The translations under genes and the position numbers were made by a program. The notes beneath the pieces were generated by a model. That model saw only the letters and a program-made list of their open reading frames with translations, was not told where the DNA came from and did no database searches. From an uncultured Bacteroidota bacterium (GTDB lineage Bacteria > Bacteroidota > Bacteroidia > Bacteroidales > UBA932), in contig CALGSW010000005.1 in assembly GCA_937901965.1 (NCBI GenBank), positions 1-31,374 on the forward strand: 31,374 nt of DNA, read 5' to 3'. Position 1 is the first letter of the stretch. Each line of letters starts with the position of its first letter. This document shows, one piece after another, positions 15,830 to 24,053 of the stretch.

Positions 15830-16996
15830 ATGTACAATTTTGACGAACAAATAGACAGGCGGGGTACCTGCTCTGTCAAGTATGACTTGCTTAATGATGT
15901 ATTCGGCACTGAAGACATCCTACCTATGTGGGTTGCGGATATGGATTTCAGAACTGCACCGGCTGTCCTTGATGCAGTAAAGAGGACTGCGCAACATGGT
16001 GTATTCGGATATGGATTCAGATCAGCGGGTTCTGTTGAGGCATTTGTCGGATGGGTTGAGAGAAGGTATCAATGGCGTGTTCAAAAAGATTGGGTGACAT
16101 CATCCCCGGGTATCGTTGCAGCACTTCCTCTGGCCATTAGTGCCCTTACTGAAAAGGGTGACAAAATTCTTATTCAGACACCTGTATATCCCCCTTTTCA
16201 CGCTATTGTAAAAGAGAACGACAGAACTCTGGTTAAGAGTCCATTAATAAGTAGTGAGAATGGCTGGGAGATAGACTGGGCAGATTTTGAAAAGAGGCTG
16301 TCTGAAGGGGTAAAAATGTTTATCTTATGCAACTCTCACAATCCGCTGGGAAGAGTATGGAGTAAAGAGGAGTTGAAAAAGATGGGTGAATTGTGCTGTA
16401 CGTATGGTACAATAATCTTTTCTGATGAAATTCACGCAGATCTGGCTCTTTATGGAAACAGGCATACTGTTATGGCATCAGTATCTGAAGAGATAGCTGA
16501 AAACACTATTACAGCAATGGCACCCAGCAAAACATTTAACGTGGCCGGAATGCTCAATTCTGTAATTGTTGCATCCTCAAAACGGCTGCTGGATGGTTAC
16601 AACAGAGAATTGAAAAGATTACATCTTGACCTCGGAAATCTATTTGGGCACATCACTATGGAGGCTGCATACAAAGATGGCGGGGAGTGGCTTGATGAAC
16701 TTAAAATCTATCTTGAGAAGAATATTGATTTTGCTTATGATTTCCTCCAAAAAGAGGTTCCGGCAGTCACTTTCCTGAAGCCGCAAAGCTCTTTTCTTCT
16801 TTGGCTCGATTTCAGAAAAACCGGACTTTCTCATAAAGAGATCAGAGACAGATTAATCAATGTTTCCAAACTTGGGCTGAATGACGGTCTGGCCTTTGGT
16901 GATGACGGAGAGGGGTTTTTCCGGATGAATATAGGAACCAACCTTGCAAGGGTTGAGGAGGGATTAATAAGAATAAGAAAAGGGTTTAAAATTTAA
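15830..16996 (+). CDS. patB: PatB/MalY-type PLP-dependent C-S lyase or aminotransferase
   Basis: Fold-type I PLP enzyme of the MalY/PatB subfamily, whose known members cleave cystathionine or cysteine to pyruvate, ammonia and a thiol or sulfide; some act as aminotransferases. The 388 residues start with FDEQIDRRGTCSVKYD and LPMWVADMDF, both diagnostic. FSDEIHADL holds the pyridine-stacking Asp, and APSKTFNVAGM the Schiff-base Lys234. A late RMNIGTNLAR binds the substrate carboxylate. It is the last gene of the operon. The left arm of the terminator overlaps its final codons. A peptide importer and tripeptidase upstream suggest it degrades cysteine released from peptides, which is inference. 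Confidence 0.9.
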   Translation: MYNFDEQIDRRGTCSVKYDLLNDVFGTEDILPMWVADMDFRTAPAVLDAVKRTAQHGVFGYGFRSAGSVEAFVGWVERRYQWRVQKDWVTSSPGIVAALPLAISALTEKGDKILIQTPVYPPFHAIVKENDRTLVKSPLISSENGWEIDWADFEKRLSEGVKMFILCNSHNPLGRVWSKEELKKMGELCCTYGTIIFSDEIHADLALYGNRHTVMASVSEEIAENTITAMAPSKTFNVAGMLNSVIVASSKRLLDGYNRELKRLHLDLGNLFGHITMEAAYKDGGEWLDELKIYLEKNIDFAYDFLQKEVPAVTFLKPQSSFLLWLDFRKTGLSHKEIRDRLINVSKLGLNDGLAFGDDGEGFFRMNIGTNLARVEEGLIRIRKGFKI

Positions 16997-17008
16997 ACCC
17001 TTTTCTTA
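16974..17008. terminator. Bidirectional terminator between patB and namZ
   Basis: Perfect 17-bp inverted repeat around one central A at 16991: TAAGAAAAGGGTTTAAA and its reverse complement. The A-rich left flank and T-rich right flank give a U run in both directions. The patB stop codon (16994-16996) lies inside the right arm. The namZ stop is 21 bp beyond. Confidence 0.85.
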
Positions 17009-17028
17009 TATCTCATTAATTGAAAAAA

Positions 17029-18264
17029 TTATTTGTATAAATAATATCTTTTTGAAAGTTTTCTGAAGCTCTCAACATCCTTATACCAGTAATTCTTTAT
17101 GTCTTCAAATTTATGTCTCTGTGAGAATTTAATTCTTATCTGATCGCTGCCGGAGACCTGGTCAAACATTCTGTATCTGCCCTCGTTAGCATTAGCAAAT
17201 ACTGCCTTTTCAGGCCAAAGCTCTGCAACTGCCTGCATTACCCAGAACTGTACATCAGAAAGTGCTGCCTTTTTGTAATTCATCACATGAACCTGAACAC
17301 CCTGAAGATTCTTGCCTACACCCACTGCATAAAATGGTTTGAGGTGCATAGGGCGGAAAGCGATACCGGGAAGATTATAACTATTAAGTCTTTCTGCAAG
17401 CTTTTCAGCTTCAACCCACTCTGCTGCAAACATCTGGAAGGGGATTGTATAACCTACTCCTATTGACATATAACCAAGTTCACCAAGTATTCCTGAAATG
17501 GGATAAGCAATAGCACTTATAGGCTGAGGGATATGAGGTGATGACGGAACCCACTGAAGTCCTGTCTCTTCAAAAGTCATATCTCTTTTCCAGCCTTCCA
17601 TTTGAACAACTGTAAGTTTGCATTTTTTTCCGAGCATATTCTCTTCGTTAAGCATAACAGCAAGCTCACCGCAGGTAAGGCCATATATATAAGGTATTTT
17701 AAACTGACTTACAAAAGAGATAAATCCATCCTCAGTAAGATTGCCCTCAATTTTCTCCCCGCCAAGCGGATTAGGTCTGTCCAAAACTACAAACTCAATA
17801 TTATTCTCAGCTGCTGCCTCCATTGCAAGACCCATTGTGCTTATATAGGTAAAGGAACGGCTTCCGATATCCTGGATATCATAAACCAGAACATCAATAC
17901 CCTTTAGCATTTCAGGCGTTGCTTTCCGTGTTTTTCCGTAAAGTGAAAATACAGGCAGTCCGGTTTTTGCATCTGTCATGTTCTCAATTTTATCTCCGGC
18001 GTGAACATCACCTCTTACACCATGCTCTGGGCCAAAAAGGGCCACTAATTCAATATTCTTAGCTTCGTGAAGGACATCAATAGTTGACTTCAGATTATTA
18101 TCAAAACCCGTAGGATTAGTGATTAGTCCTACTCTTTTCCCCTCAAGTGCCTTAAAGTTTGATGCTTTAAGAACCTCCAGACCTGTTTTAATATTCTGTG
18201 ATGATCCGGCTACAGGGAGTGCCAGCAAAATTGCCGATATTATTATGGAGTTAAATAATTTCAT
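17029..18264 (-). CDS. namZ: NamZ-type exo-beta-N-acetylmuramidase (DUF1343, GH171)
   Basis: Predicted to release N-acetylmuramic acid from the non-reducing end of peptidoglycan fragments, as shown for NamZ of Bacillus subtilis. The 411 residues start with a signal peptide (MKLFNSIIISAILLALPVAG, cleavage near SSQ), so it acts in the periplasm or outside. Family motifs are RVGLITNPTG, ALFGPEHGVRGD (the conserved Glu80), YDIQDIGSRSFTY, LDRPNPLGG and WVPSSPHIPQP. It is the last gene of the salvage operon, 27 bp after the AmpG-like gene, and ends at the bidirectional terminator. Family is certain; exact substrate is inferred from characterised relatives. Confidence 0.9.
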   Translation of the reverse strand: MKLFNSIIISAILLALPVAGSSQNIKTGLEVLKASNFKALEGKRVGLITNPTGFDNNLKSTIDVLHEAKNIELVALFGPEHGVRGDVHAGDKIENMTDAKTGLPVFSLYGKTRKATPEMLKGIDVLVYDIQDIGSRSFTYISTMGLAMEAAAENNIEFVVLDRPNPLGGEKIEGNLTEDGFISFVSQFKIPYIYGLTCGELAVMLNEENMLGKKCKLTVVQMEGWKRDMTFEETGLQWVPSSPHIPQPISAIAYPISGILGELGYMSIGVGYTIPFQMFAAEWVEAEKLAERLNSYNLPGIAFRPMHLKPFYAVGVGKNLQGVQVHVMNYKKAALSDVQFWVMQAVAELWPEKAVFANANEGRYRMFDQVSGSDQIRIKFSQRHKFEDIKNYWYKDVESFRKLSKRYYLYK

Positions 18265-18291
18265 AATAGAGTAAATTTTTTATTAATACGT

Positions 18292-20178
18292 TTAGCTCTT
18301 TGCCACCTCTTTTCTGCCGAATGAAGCATCCACTTTTATAAAAGCTGTTACTGCAATGGTTGTGGCACAACAAATCATAATCCAGTAGAAGAAGTGTTTG
18401 TAACCGATAAGCTCCTGCAGCCATCCGGCGGCCATGCCCGGAAGCATCATACCAAGTGCCATAAATGCTGTACAGATTGCATAATGCGATGTTTTATGCT
18501 CTCCATCAGCAAAGTATATCATATATAACATATAGGCCGTGAATCCAAATCCATAGCCAAACTGTTCAACAAACACGCACAGATTAATAACAAAGAGGCT
18601 GTCCGGCTGGAATACACTCAGATATACAAATGTTGCACATGTAAGTGATATGCTCCATGCCATAGGCCAGAGCCATTTCTTAAGACCCCCTCTTGCTGCT
18701 ACAATTCCTCCGATAATGCCACCAAGTGTGAGGCCGATTATTCCCACAGTACCATACACTAAACCCACCTGGCCTGTTGTAAGCCCAAGGCCTCCTACCT
18801 CTTTAGGGTCAAGAAGGAAAGGTGAAATCAACTTCACTAGCTGCGCTTCAGGGAATCTGTATAGCAACATGAAGGCGATTGCAACCCAAGCCTGTTTTTT
18901 CTTAAAGAATGAGGCAAAAGTTTCAAAAAACTCTTTAAAAATTGTTCCGGCTGTAACCTGTTTTGCGGCCTTATCGCTGTCAGGTCTTGGGAGAATAAAT
19001 CTGTGATATAGCATAACTGCCACAAAGAAACCTGCAAGAATAAAGAATGTAACTGACCATGCAAATGAGATATTTCCTGAAATACCTTCAAACTGAGCAG
19101 ATGCCTTGTGGTCAAGTTTAGAGTCGGCCTGGATGAGGATATATGCCGGTTTATCCCAGTTATGTTCATTGAACTCAAGTCTCTCTCCGTAAGGGAGGAA
19201 CAGACTCTTGTCTCCTTTATCAAGTCTTGTGTTTAAAATCATCTTCTCTCCGGGAGCAGGTGCCTTTGATAGTCTCACTTCAACCAGTTTAGCCGCGCCA
19301 GTTAAACTATTCACATCAGCTACTTCAATCTCCTCTCCAAAGTTCCTTTTTATGAAGTTGCCAAGAGGTGCTGCCACACTTCTGCTCCACCAGCTCTCTT
19401 CACTATTGTCTTTGTTTGCAGAGGTCTCCTCTTTTATGGTAAAACCGTTAAGAGTATTGTGTTCTAACGCTAATGCCTTAAGCATTGCAACCGAGTCTGC
19501 TCTTACGCCTGCGGTCCCTAGTTCAACAACCTGAGGATATGCCGTAAAGAAATATTCATCTGCAACAACTGTACTTTCAGAAACGGCAGAGGCTGCCTGT
19601 AATGTATCCTTTTCAGGAAGAGTAATAACAGCTGCAAATTCAGGAGATGCCTCAACCTGAAGTTGAAGAGGTTTAAGACCGGTTGAACTCTCTAGTGCAC
19701 CGGCAACTATTATTAAAAGTCCCTGGCCGGCTATGGTTGCAACTCGGTAAAAAGTACTCCTGATTCCTACATACAGTGACTGATCATGTGTATTCAGCGC
19801 AAGCATATAAAAACCGTCGGCCGCTATATCATGAGTGGCAGAACTAAAGGCGACAAGCCAGAAGATTGCCAGTGACCACTGGAAAAAATCAGATGCCGGG
19901 ATGGTAAATGCAATCCCTGCCAGTCCGGCACCAACCAGTAACTGCATAGTTACAACCCACCACCTTTTTGTCTTGAGCAGGTCAACGAATGGGCTCCAAA
20001 ATGGTTTTATCACCCATGGAAGATATAGCCAGCTTGTATACAGAGCTATGTCCGTATTAGAAATGCCGAGTCTTTTGTACATGATGACTGAAATGGTCAT
20101 AACAGCTACATATGGCAGACCCTGTGCAAAGTAGAGCGATGGAATCCACGCCCATGGAGATCTCTTTTTGTTGCTCAT
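18292..20178 (-). CDS. ampG: AmpG-like muropeptide permease with a large periplasmic insert
   Basis: Major-facilitator transporter of the AmpG type, expected to import peptidoglycan fragments from the periplasm. The N-terminal half is characteristic: SLYFAQGLPYVAV, LYLPWVIKPFWSPFVD, ATHDIAADGFYM. At 628 residues it is about 135 longer than E. coli AmpG. The excess is one soluble, polar stretch of about 200 residues (166-368), placed between transmembrane segments 5 and 6 and so predicted to face the periplasm. Segment 6 (FAWSVTFFILAGFFVAVM) and the C-terminal half follow normally. It sits 15 bp after the SpoIID-like gene and 27 bp before namZ. Transport of muropeptides is inferred from family and context. 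Confidence 0.85.
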   Translation of the reverse strand: MSNKKRSPWAWIPSLYFAQGLPYVAVMTISVIMYKRLGISNTDIALYTSWLYLPWVIKPFWSPFVDLLKTKRWWVVTMQLLVGAGLAGIAFTIPASDFFQWSLAIFWLVAFSSATHDIAADGFYMLALNTHDQSLYVGIRSTFYRVATIAGQGLLIIVAGALESSTGLKPLQLQVEASPEFAAVITLPEKDTLQAASAVSESTVVADEYFFTAYPQVVELGTAGVRADSVAMLKALALEHNTLNGFTIKEETSANKDNSEESWWSRSVAAPLGNFIKRNFGEEIEVADVNSLTGAAKLVEVRLSKAPAPGEKMILNTRLDKGDKSLFLPYGERLEFNEHNWDKPAYILIQADSKLDHKASAQFEGISGNISFAWSVTFFILAGFFVAVMLYHRFILPRPDSDKAAKQVTAGTIFKEFFETFASFFKKKQAWVAIAFMLLYRFPEAQLVKLISPFLLDPKEVGGLGLTTGQVGLVYGTVGIIGLTLGGIIGGIVAARGGLKKWLWPMAWSISLTCATFVYLSVFQPDSLFVINLCVFVEQFGYGFGFTAYMLYMIYFADGEHKTSHYAICTAFMALGMMLPGMAAGWLQELIGYKHFFYWIMICCATTIAVTAFIKVDASFGRKEVAKS

Positions 20179-20193
20179 ATTACAATTGTTTAA

Positions 20194-21507
20194 TTAGTAT
20201 CTTTTTTCAACAGATGCACCCGGGAAATAGTGCATAAGGATTTCGTTGTATTTGTAACCCTTCTCTCCCATCACAGCAGCACCTATCTGACAAAGACCTA
20301 CACCGTGTCCCCAGCCTGCACCCTTAAGGATAAACTCAAGCGGTTTGCCTTCTGTTCCGCCTGACTTCTCAACAATGAAGGCAGAACTGTACAAGTGAGA
20401 CTCAGAAAGTGTTCTGCGAATTTCAAGCTCCTTACCTATAGTACGTGTTTTTTTAGAACCCACTATTTTAAGCTTAATCAGCCTTCCCGAGGTACCCCTT
20501 TGAACTGGAATAAGGTCAACTATATCCCCGTAATCTGTTCCGGATCTCCTTTTGATGAGTTCAGATATTTGTTGTGCCGCATATCTTACCTCCCATCTGT
20601 AAAAATTGACTGTCTCCTGGTCATAATTGTTCAGCACCTGTGATAAAATCTTCTTGTCAGATGTGTTGCAGAAGGATTCCGGAGAGCTCAGAATCCATGC
20701 CTTTGCATTCTCTTCAACTGTAAGATCCGGGATGGTTGTCTCTGTTTTACTGTCTCTTTGCTTTACAAGATAGGGCATCTCCTTCTCCTCCCAGCAATTG
20801 TGGAACTCTTCAAAAACTCCTCCGCAGCTCTTTGAATATCTTGCATCACAAATTTTTCTGTCGTACATGAGAAGCTCTCCCCTTGTCTGTTCTATTGCTG
20901 CCCGAACAATTGCAGTTGAAGCTTTTGTTATTCCCTGGTATCTCTGACAGTGGTCATCCGCACAAATATCAAATTTTGTATGATCCTCTCTGTCATACCA
21001 TTTTATGACTTCTTCCTCAGTTTCCGTCATTGTACTGTATTCAGAGCCCGACTGAGTTATCTCATAATTTTTGTCTATCTGGGCCAGCAGCCATGATCTT
21101 GAAATCACAGCATGAGCTTTTAGTAACTCAAGAGAGGCTGTGGCACTCATCTCCGAAGAAATTACGGAAGTCAGATACTCCTCAACTCCCAGAATATTGA
21201 TTGCCGTGACTTTAGAATTCTCAACAATGAACTTTACAGATCCTCTGAAAGACTGGTTCTCCTTTCTCTCCCAGTGGAAGTTAATACCTATGGTAACTCC
21301 TCTGAGCTGAAAAGAATTTCTTGCCTCATCAGCCGGCTCAAACAGGAGTTCATCATATAAAGTCCCGTTCCACTCAATTTTTCCGTTGTTCTCAGTAACC
21401 TTCTGCAGACCGGAATATGTTCTGCCGCCTGAAAGATAACTGCCTGTAAAAAGAAAATCTATGTGTGGCTCAAACATAATGCCCACACTAATTTTTGGTT
21501 CTCTCAT
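20194..21507 (-). CDS. SpoIID/LytB-domain protein without signal peptide
   Basis: SpoIID/LytB family; characterised members are lytic transglycosylases acting on glycan strands lacking stem peptides, or amidase enhancers. The 437 residues include VEEYLTSVISSEM with the likely catalytic Glu119, the KAHAVISRSW helix, a Cys/His-rich middle (CADDHC, SCGGVFEEFHNCWEE), and the diagnostic late GWGHGVGLCQIGA motif. The start overlaps the DUF4922 stop by four bases (ATGA), and the N-terminus (MREPKISVGIMFEP) is not a signal peptide, so the protein seems cytoplasmic. That is unusual for a cell-wall enzyme and fits processing of imported fragments. Function is inferred. Confidence 0.87.
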   Translation of the reverse strand: MREPKISVGIMFEPHIDFLFTGSYLSGGRTYSGLQKVTENNGKIEWNGTLYDELLFEPADEARNSFQLRGVTIGINFHWERKENQSFRGSVKFIVENSKVTAINILGVEEYLTSVISSEMSATASLELLKAHAVISRSWLLAQIDKNYEITQSGSEYSTMTETEEEVIKWYDREDHTKFDICADDHCQRYQGITKASTAIVRAAIEQTRGELLMYDRKICDARYSKSCGGVFEEFHNCWEEKEMPYLVKQRDSKTETTIPDLTVEENAKAWILSSPESFCNTSDKKILSQVLNNYDQETVNFYRWEVRYAAQQISELIKRRSGTDYGDIVDLIPVQRGTSGRLIKLKIVGSKKTRTIGKELEIRRTLSESHLYSSAFIVEKSGGTEGKPLEFILKGAGWGHGVGLCQIGAAVMGEKGYKYNEILMHYFPGASVEKRY

Positions 21508-22466
21508 CTCTGGAGTTTATTAGTAATTTGTTTTGCAAGACTTGCAGTATCTTCAAAAGATATGCATATCTCAGCGAGTATCTCTCTTATCTCCACGGAG
21601 GTAATTTTATTAAAATCCTTCTCGAGAGGAGTTATGAAAACACCACCCAGATCAACAGATGCAGGGCTGATAAGAATATTTGCATCCCCCTCGGCAAAGT
21701 AGTGAGTGGGTCTGTGTTTACTTCTTACAAAAATGGCTAAGCTCCATTTTCCATCGCTATACCAGCTAAGTATGTTCATCATAGGTTCTGACTCTCCCTC
21801 TTTGATTTCAAGTTGAGAGTATAAAAAATTAAACATTAGCTGAGCCTCTGCTGAATCAGATGATTCAATAATAAAAAGGCCGTTTAGTGCTCTTCTTGCC
21901 ATTGAAAGTGTAGTTGTTTCTGTCTGGAACATCAGCTCCATATCCAGGGCGTCCTTATGGCTTTCCAATGGGAGAAAGCCTCTGTTTCCTGCCTGAAAAT
22001 GAAAATGGTCCGGTGCGGAAGCTCCACACTTGGGACCATTATAAAACAATGTATAGTCTGGAAGTTTAGCTGATAAATCCAGCATTGCACCCATTCTTCC
22101 GTATATCTTTTGATCTGTATGAGCCAGTAATGGTATAGTCAGATGTCTCGGAAAAATAGGAAAGGGATTAACAAGAATTGTATAAGGATTATCGTTCTCC
22201 TCAAGATAGGTATACTCCACTCCCTTCTGAACAGCTGGTCTGTTTGCGGCACACAAAAAACATTTGCGCTCCTGAATGGACTTAGTATCTACTTTCGCTG
22301 CAGAGGATACTATTCTTGCAGGATTGAACTGAACCTTAAAAGGAAATCCTTCCACTGACACCTCTTTAGCAATAACACCCTCAAGTGCCTTATAATTGTT
22401 TCCGGCTTGTTCCCACGAGGAGAGCTGTTGCTCAAATAACTCTTCAGTTGCTTTAATATATGGCAT
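21504..22466 (-). CDS. DUF4922 protein, GalT/HIT-like nucleotidyltransferase or phosphorylase
   Basis: Bacteroidetes-specific DUF4922 family, no assigned function. The sequence has the layout of the galactose-1-phosphate uridylyltransferase / Ap4A phosphorylase branch of the HIT superfamily: a zinc-type CFLC (Cys69, Cys72) followed by ANRP, then NPYTILVNPFPIFPRHL, then FYNGPKCGASAPDHFHFQAG with the His-x-His-x-Gln triad (His154, His156, Gln158). In relatives the second histidine forms the covalent nucleotide intermediate. The 320 residues have no signal peptide or membrane segment. It follows the glycosyltransferase by 8 bp and overlaps the SpoIID-like gene. A sugar-1-phosphate or nucleotide-sugar substrate is plausible; the identity is unknown. 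Confidence 0.8.
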   Translation of the reverse strand: MPYIKATEELFEQQLSSWEQAGNNYKALEGVIAKEVSVEGFPFKVQFNPARIVSSAAKVDTKSIQERKCFLCAANRPAVQKGVEYTYLEENDNPYTILVNPFPIFPRHLTIPLLAHTDQKIYGRMGAMLDLSAKLPDYTLFYNGPKCGASAPDHFHFQAGNRGFLPLESHKDALDMELMFQTETTTLSMARRALNGLFIIESSDSAEAQLMFNFLYSQLEIKEGESEPMMNILSWYSDGKWSLAIFVRSKHRPTHYFAEGDANILISPASVDLGGVFITPLEKDFNKITSVEIREILAEICISFEDTASLAKQITNKLQR

Positions 22467-22474
22467 CCCGGTAA

Positions 22475-23938
22475 CTATTTCTTTTTATTAAGTTCAATAC
22501 GGGCTTTAAATTCCCATGTACGGATTCTGTCTTTGTACGTATTGTGTGCATTCATCTTAACTATATCAAGAGCAGCATCTGAATTACCATCCCACCTTCT
22601 GCAATGGTACAGGACATCATAAATCCTGCCTATCTGATAATCTCTGGATATATTCAGACCAAGAGCATAATCCTCTCCATAACTTGTATTTGGCACTTTT
22701 ACTGATCTCAGCACCGGTGTATAGAATGCTCTGGGAGCTCCCAGACCATTAATTCTAAGTGCATTATTCCTTCCATTATCCGGGGTCCACTCCTTATGAT
22801 CAATGATTCCAGGAGCAATCATCTCCATATTGAAGTTTGTCATCATATATGTGCCTACAACCATTGCGCAGTTTTGTTCATAGAAGGAGTCTACTATTTT
22901 TTGAACAGTATTTTCATCAGAGTAGATATCATCACTGTCAAGCTGAATAGCAAATTTACCGCATTTTGGATGGTGAACACCGGCATTCCAGCATCCGCCA
23001 ATACCAAGGTCCATTCTCTCCGGAATCAGGTGAATTAATCTCTCATCTGAGGCAAACTCCTGTATTGCTTCGTATGTACCATCAGTAGAGTGGTTGTCAA
23101 TTACAATAAGATTAAACTTGAAGTTTGTCTTCTGCTTAAGTACAGATGAGATTGCATCTTTAACCGTTTTAATCCTGTTAAAAACCGGTATTATTACAGA
23201 TGCTTCAAATTCAAAATTACCTTCACTGAATTCAATATGTCTGAACTCTGGTTTAAGGTAGGCTCCCATAACTTTGAGATGATCTGTGCATGCCTGCTCC
23301 ATCTCAATCTGGACAGCCCTGTTTTTTGGATCTACATAGTCAAAAATCTTCTCACCTGATTTTCTTGTGTCATTTTCAACCTCTGTATAGAGAAACTCGT
23401 TGATATGTTCAAGCTTTGATGCCTGTGACACTTTTAGTCTAAGATCATAAAGTCCGGCAAATTTATAGTTTGTATCCATTTTTGAAACAGCTTTTTTCAA
23501 AGCTTCCGTCCTGTAAATCAATACAGAGCCAAAATTAAAATCATCTCTCAGACTTCCCTCCTGGTATGTAATAACAGGGTTAGCACTCCTCTTACCGTCA
23601 ATAATCTGCCAGTGGTCTGCATAAACAAGTCCAGCCTGAGTATCGTCTGCAATTTTCACCATTCTCTCCATTGCAAACATCCCCATCACAAGTGTTGACT
23701 CCTTTTGATATATCAGGGTATATTCTGTATCTGATTTCTGTGCAATTTTTTTAATAGTCTCTGTAGATTTCAGAGAGTCAATTAACAATAATTCACATCC
23801 CTCAACCGGCACTGCTGAAGCGTCTGTTGCCAGTAAAAAAATTTTTCCTGCAATTTCAGTTTCCTTAAGTCCTTTGATTGTTTCAATTACCTGGGCTTTG
23901 TCTTGATATGGAACAAAGCAAGTTACTCTTTTTACCAT
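22475..23938 (-). CDS. Family 2 glycosyltransferase with two GT-A domains
   Basis: The C-terminal domain (from about residue 245) is a typical GT2 fold: ASVIIPVFNRIKTVKDAI, VIDNHSTDGT, and the metal-binding QLDSDDIY. The N-terminal 240 residues look like a second, degenerate GT-A domain (RVTCFVPYQDKAQVIETI, then LVYADHWQIIDG). I start it at ATG 23938 (MVKRVTCFVPY), 28 residues inside a longer open frame that would begin at 24022 and overlap the divergent nadB promoter. The 487-residue protein has no signal peptide or membrane helix. It is the first gene of the salvage operon, 8 bp before DUF4922. Donor and acceptor are unknown; the context suggests a cell-wall or storage glycan. Confidence 0.85.
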   Translation of the reverse strand: MVKRVTCFVPYQDKAQVIETIKGLKETEIAGKIFLLATDASAVPVEGCELLLIDSLKSTETIKKIAQKSDTEYTLIYQKESTLVMGMFAMERMVKIADDTQAGLVYADHWQIIDGKRSANPVITYQEGSLRDDFNFGSVLIYRTEALKKAVSKMDTNYKFAGLYDLRLKVSQASKLEHINEFLYTEVENDTRKSGEKIFDYVDPKNRAVQIEMEQACTDHLKVMGAYLKPEFRHIEFSEGNFEFEASVIIPVFNRIKTVKDAISSVLKQKTNFKFNLIVIDNHSTDGTYEAIQEFASDERLIHLIPERMDLGIGGCWNAGVHHPKCGKFAIQLDSDDIYSDENTVQKIVDSFYEQNCAMVVGTYMMTNFNMEMIAPGIIDHKEWTPDNGRNNALRINGLGAPRAFYTPVLRSVKVPNTSYGEDYALGLNISRDYQIGRIYDVLYHCRRWDGNSDAALDIVKMNAHNTYKDRIRTWEFKARIELNKKK

Positions 23939-23992
23939 TTTTATACCTTTTTTAACGTAAACTATGAAGCCGCTAAGATACCTATTTGAGGT

Positions 23993-24000
23993 GAAAAGTA
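23993..24000 (-). promoter_or_regulatory. Possible -7 box of the salvage operon
   Basis: Minus-strand TACTTTTC differs from TAnnTTTG only at the last base. It would start transcription near 23986, about 48 nt before the chosen glycosyltransferase start. No TTTG is seen at -33. This is weak evidence. Confidence 0.3.
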
Positions 24001-24030
24001 CAAAAAACCGCAGGTTAACCATAAAAAGAG

Positions 24031-24038
24031 TAATTTTG
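24031..24038 (+). promoter_or_regulatory. -7 box of the nadBCA operon
   Basis: TAATTTTG fits TAnnTTTG, 15 bp before the nadB ATG, giving a very short leader. A palindrome GGTTAACC at 24013-24020 lies in the spacer or -33 region and could be an operator. No TTTG is at the exact -33 position. Confidence 0.5.
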
Positions 24039-24053
24039 TCGTTTCCTTAAGAA

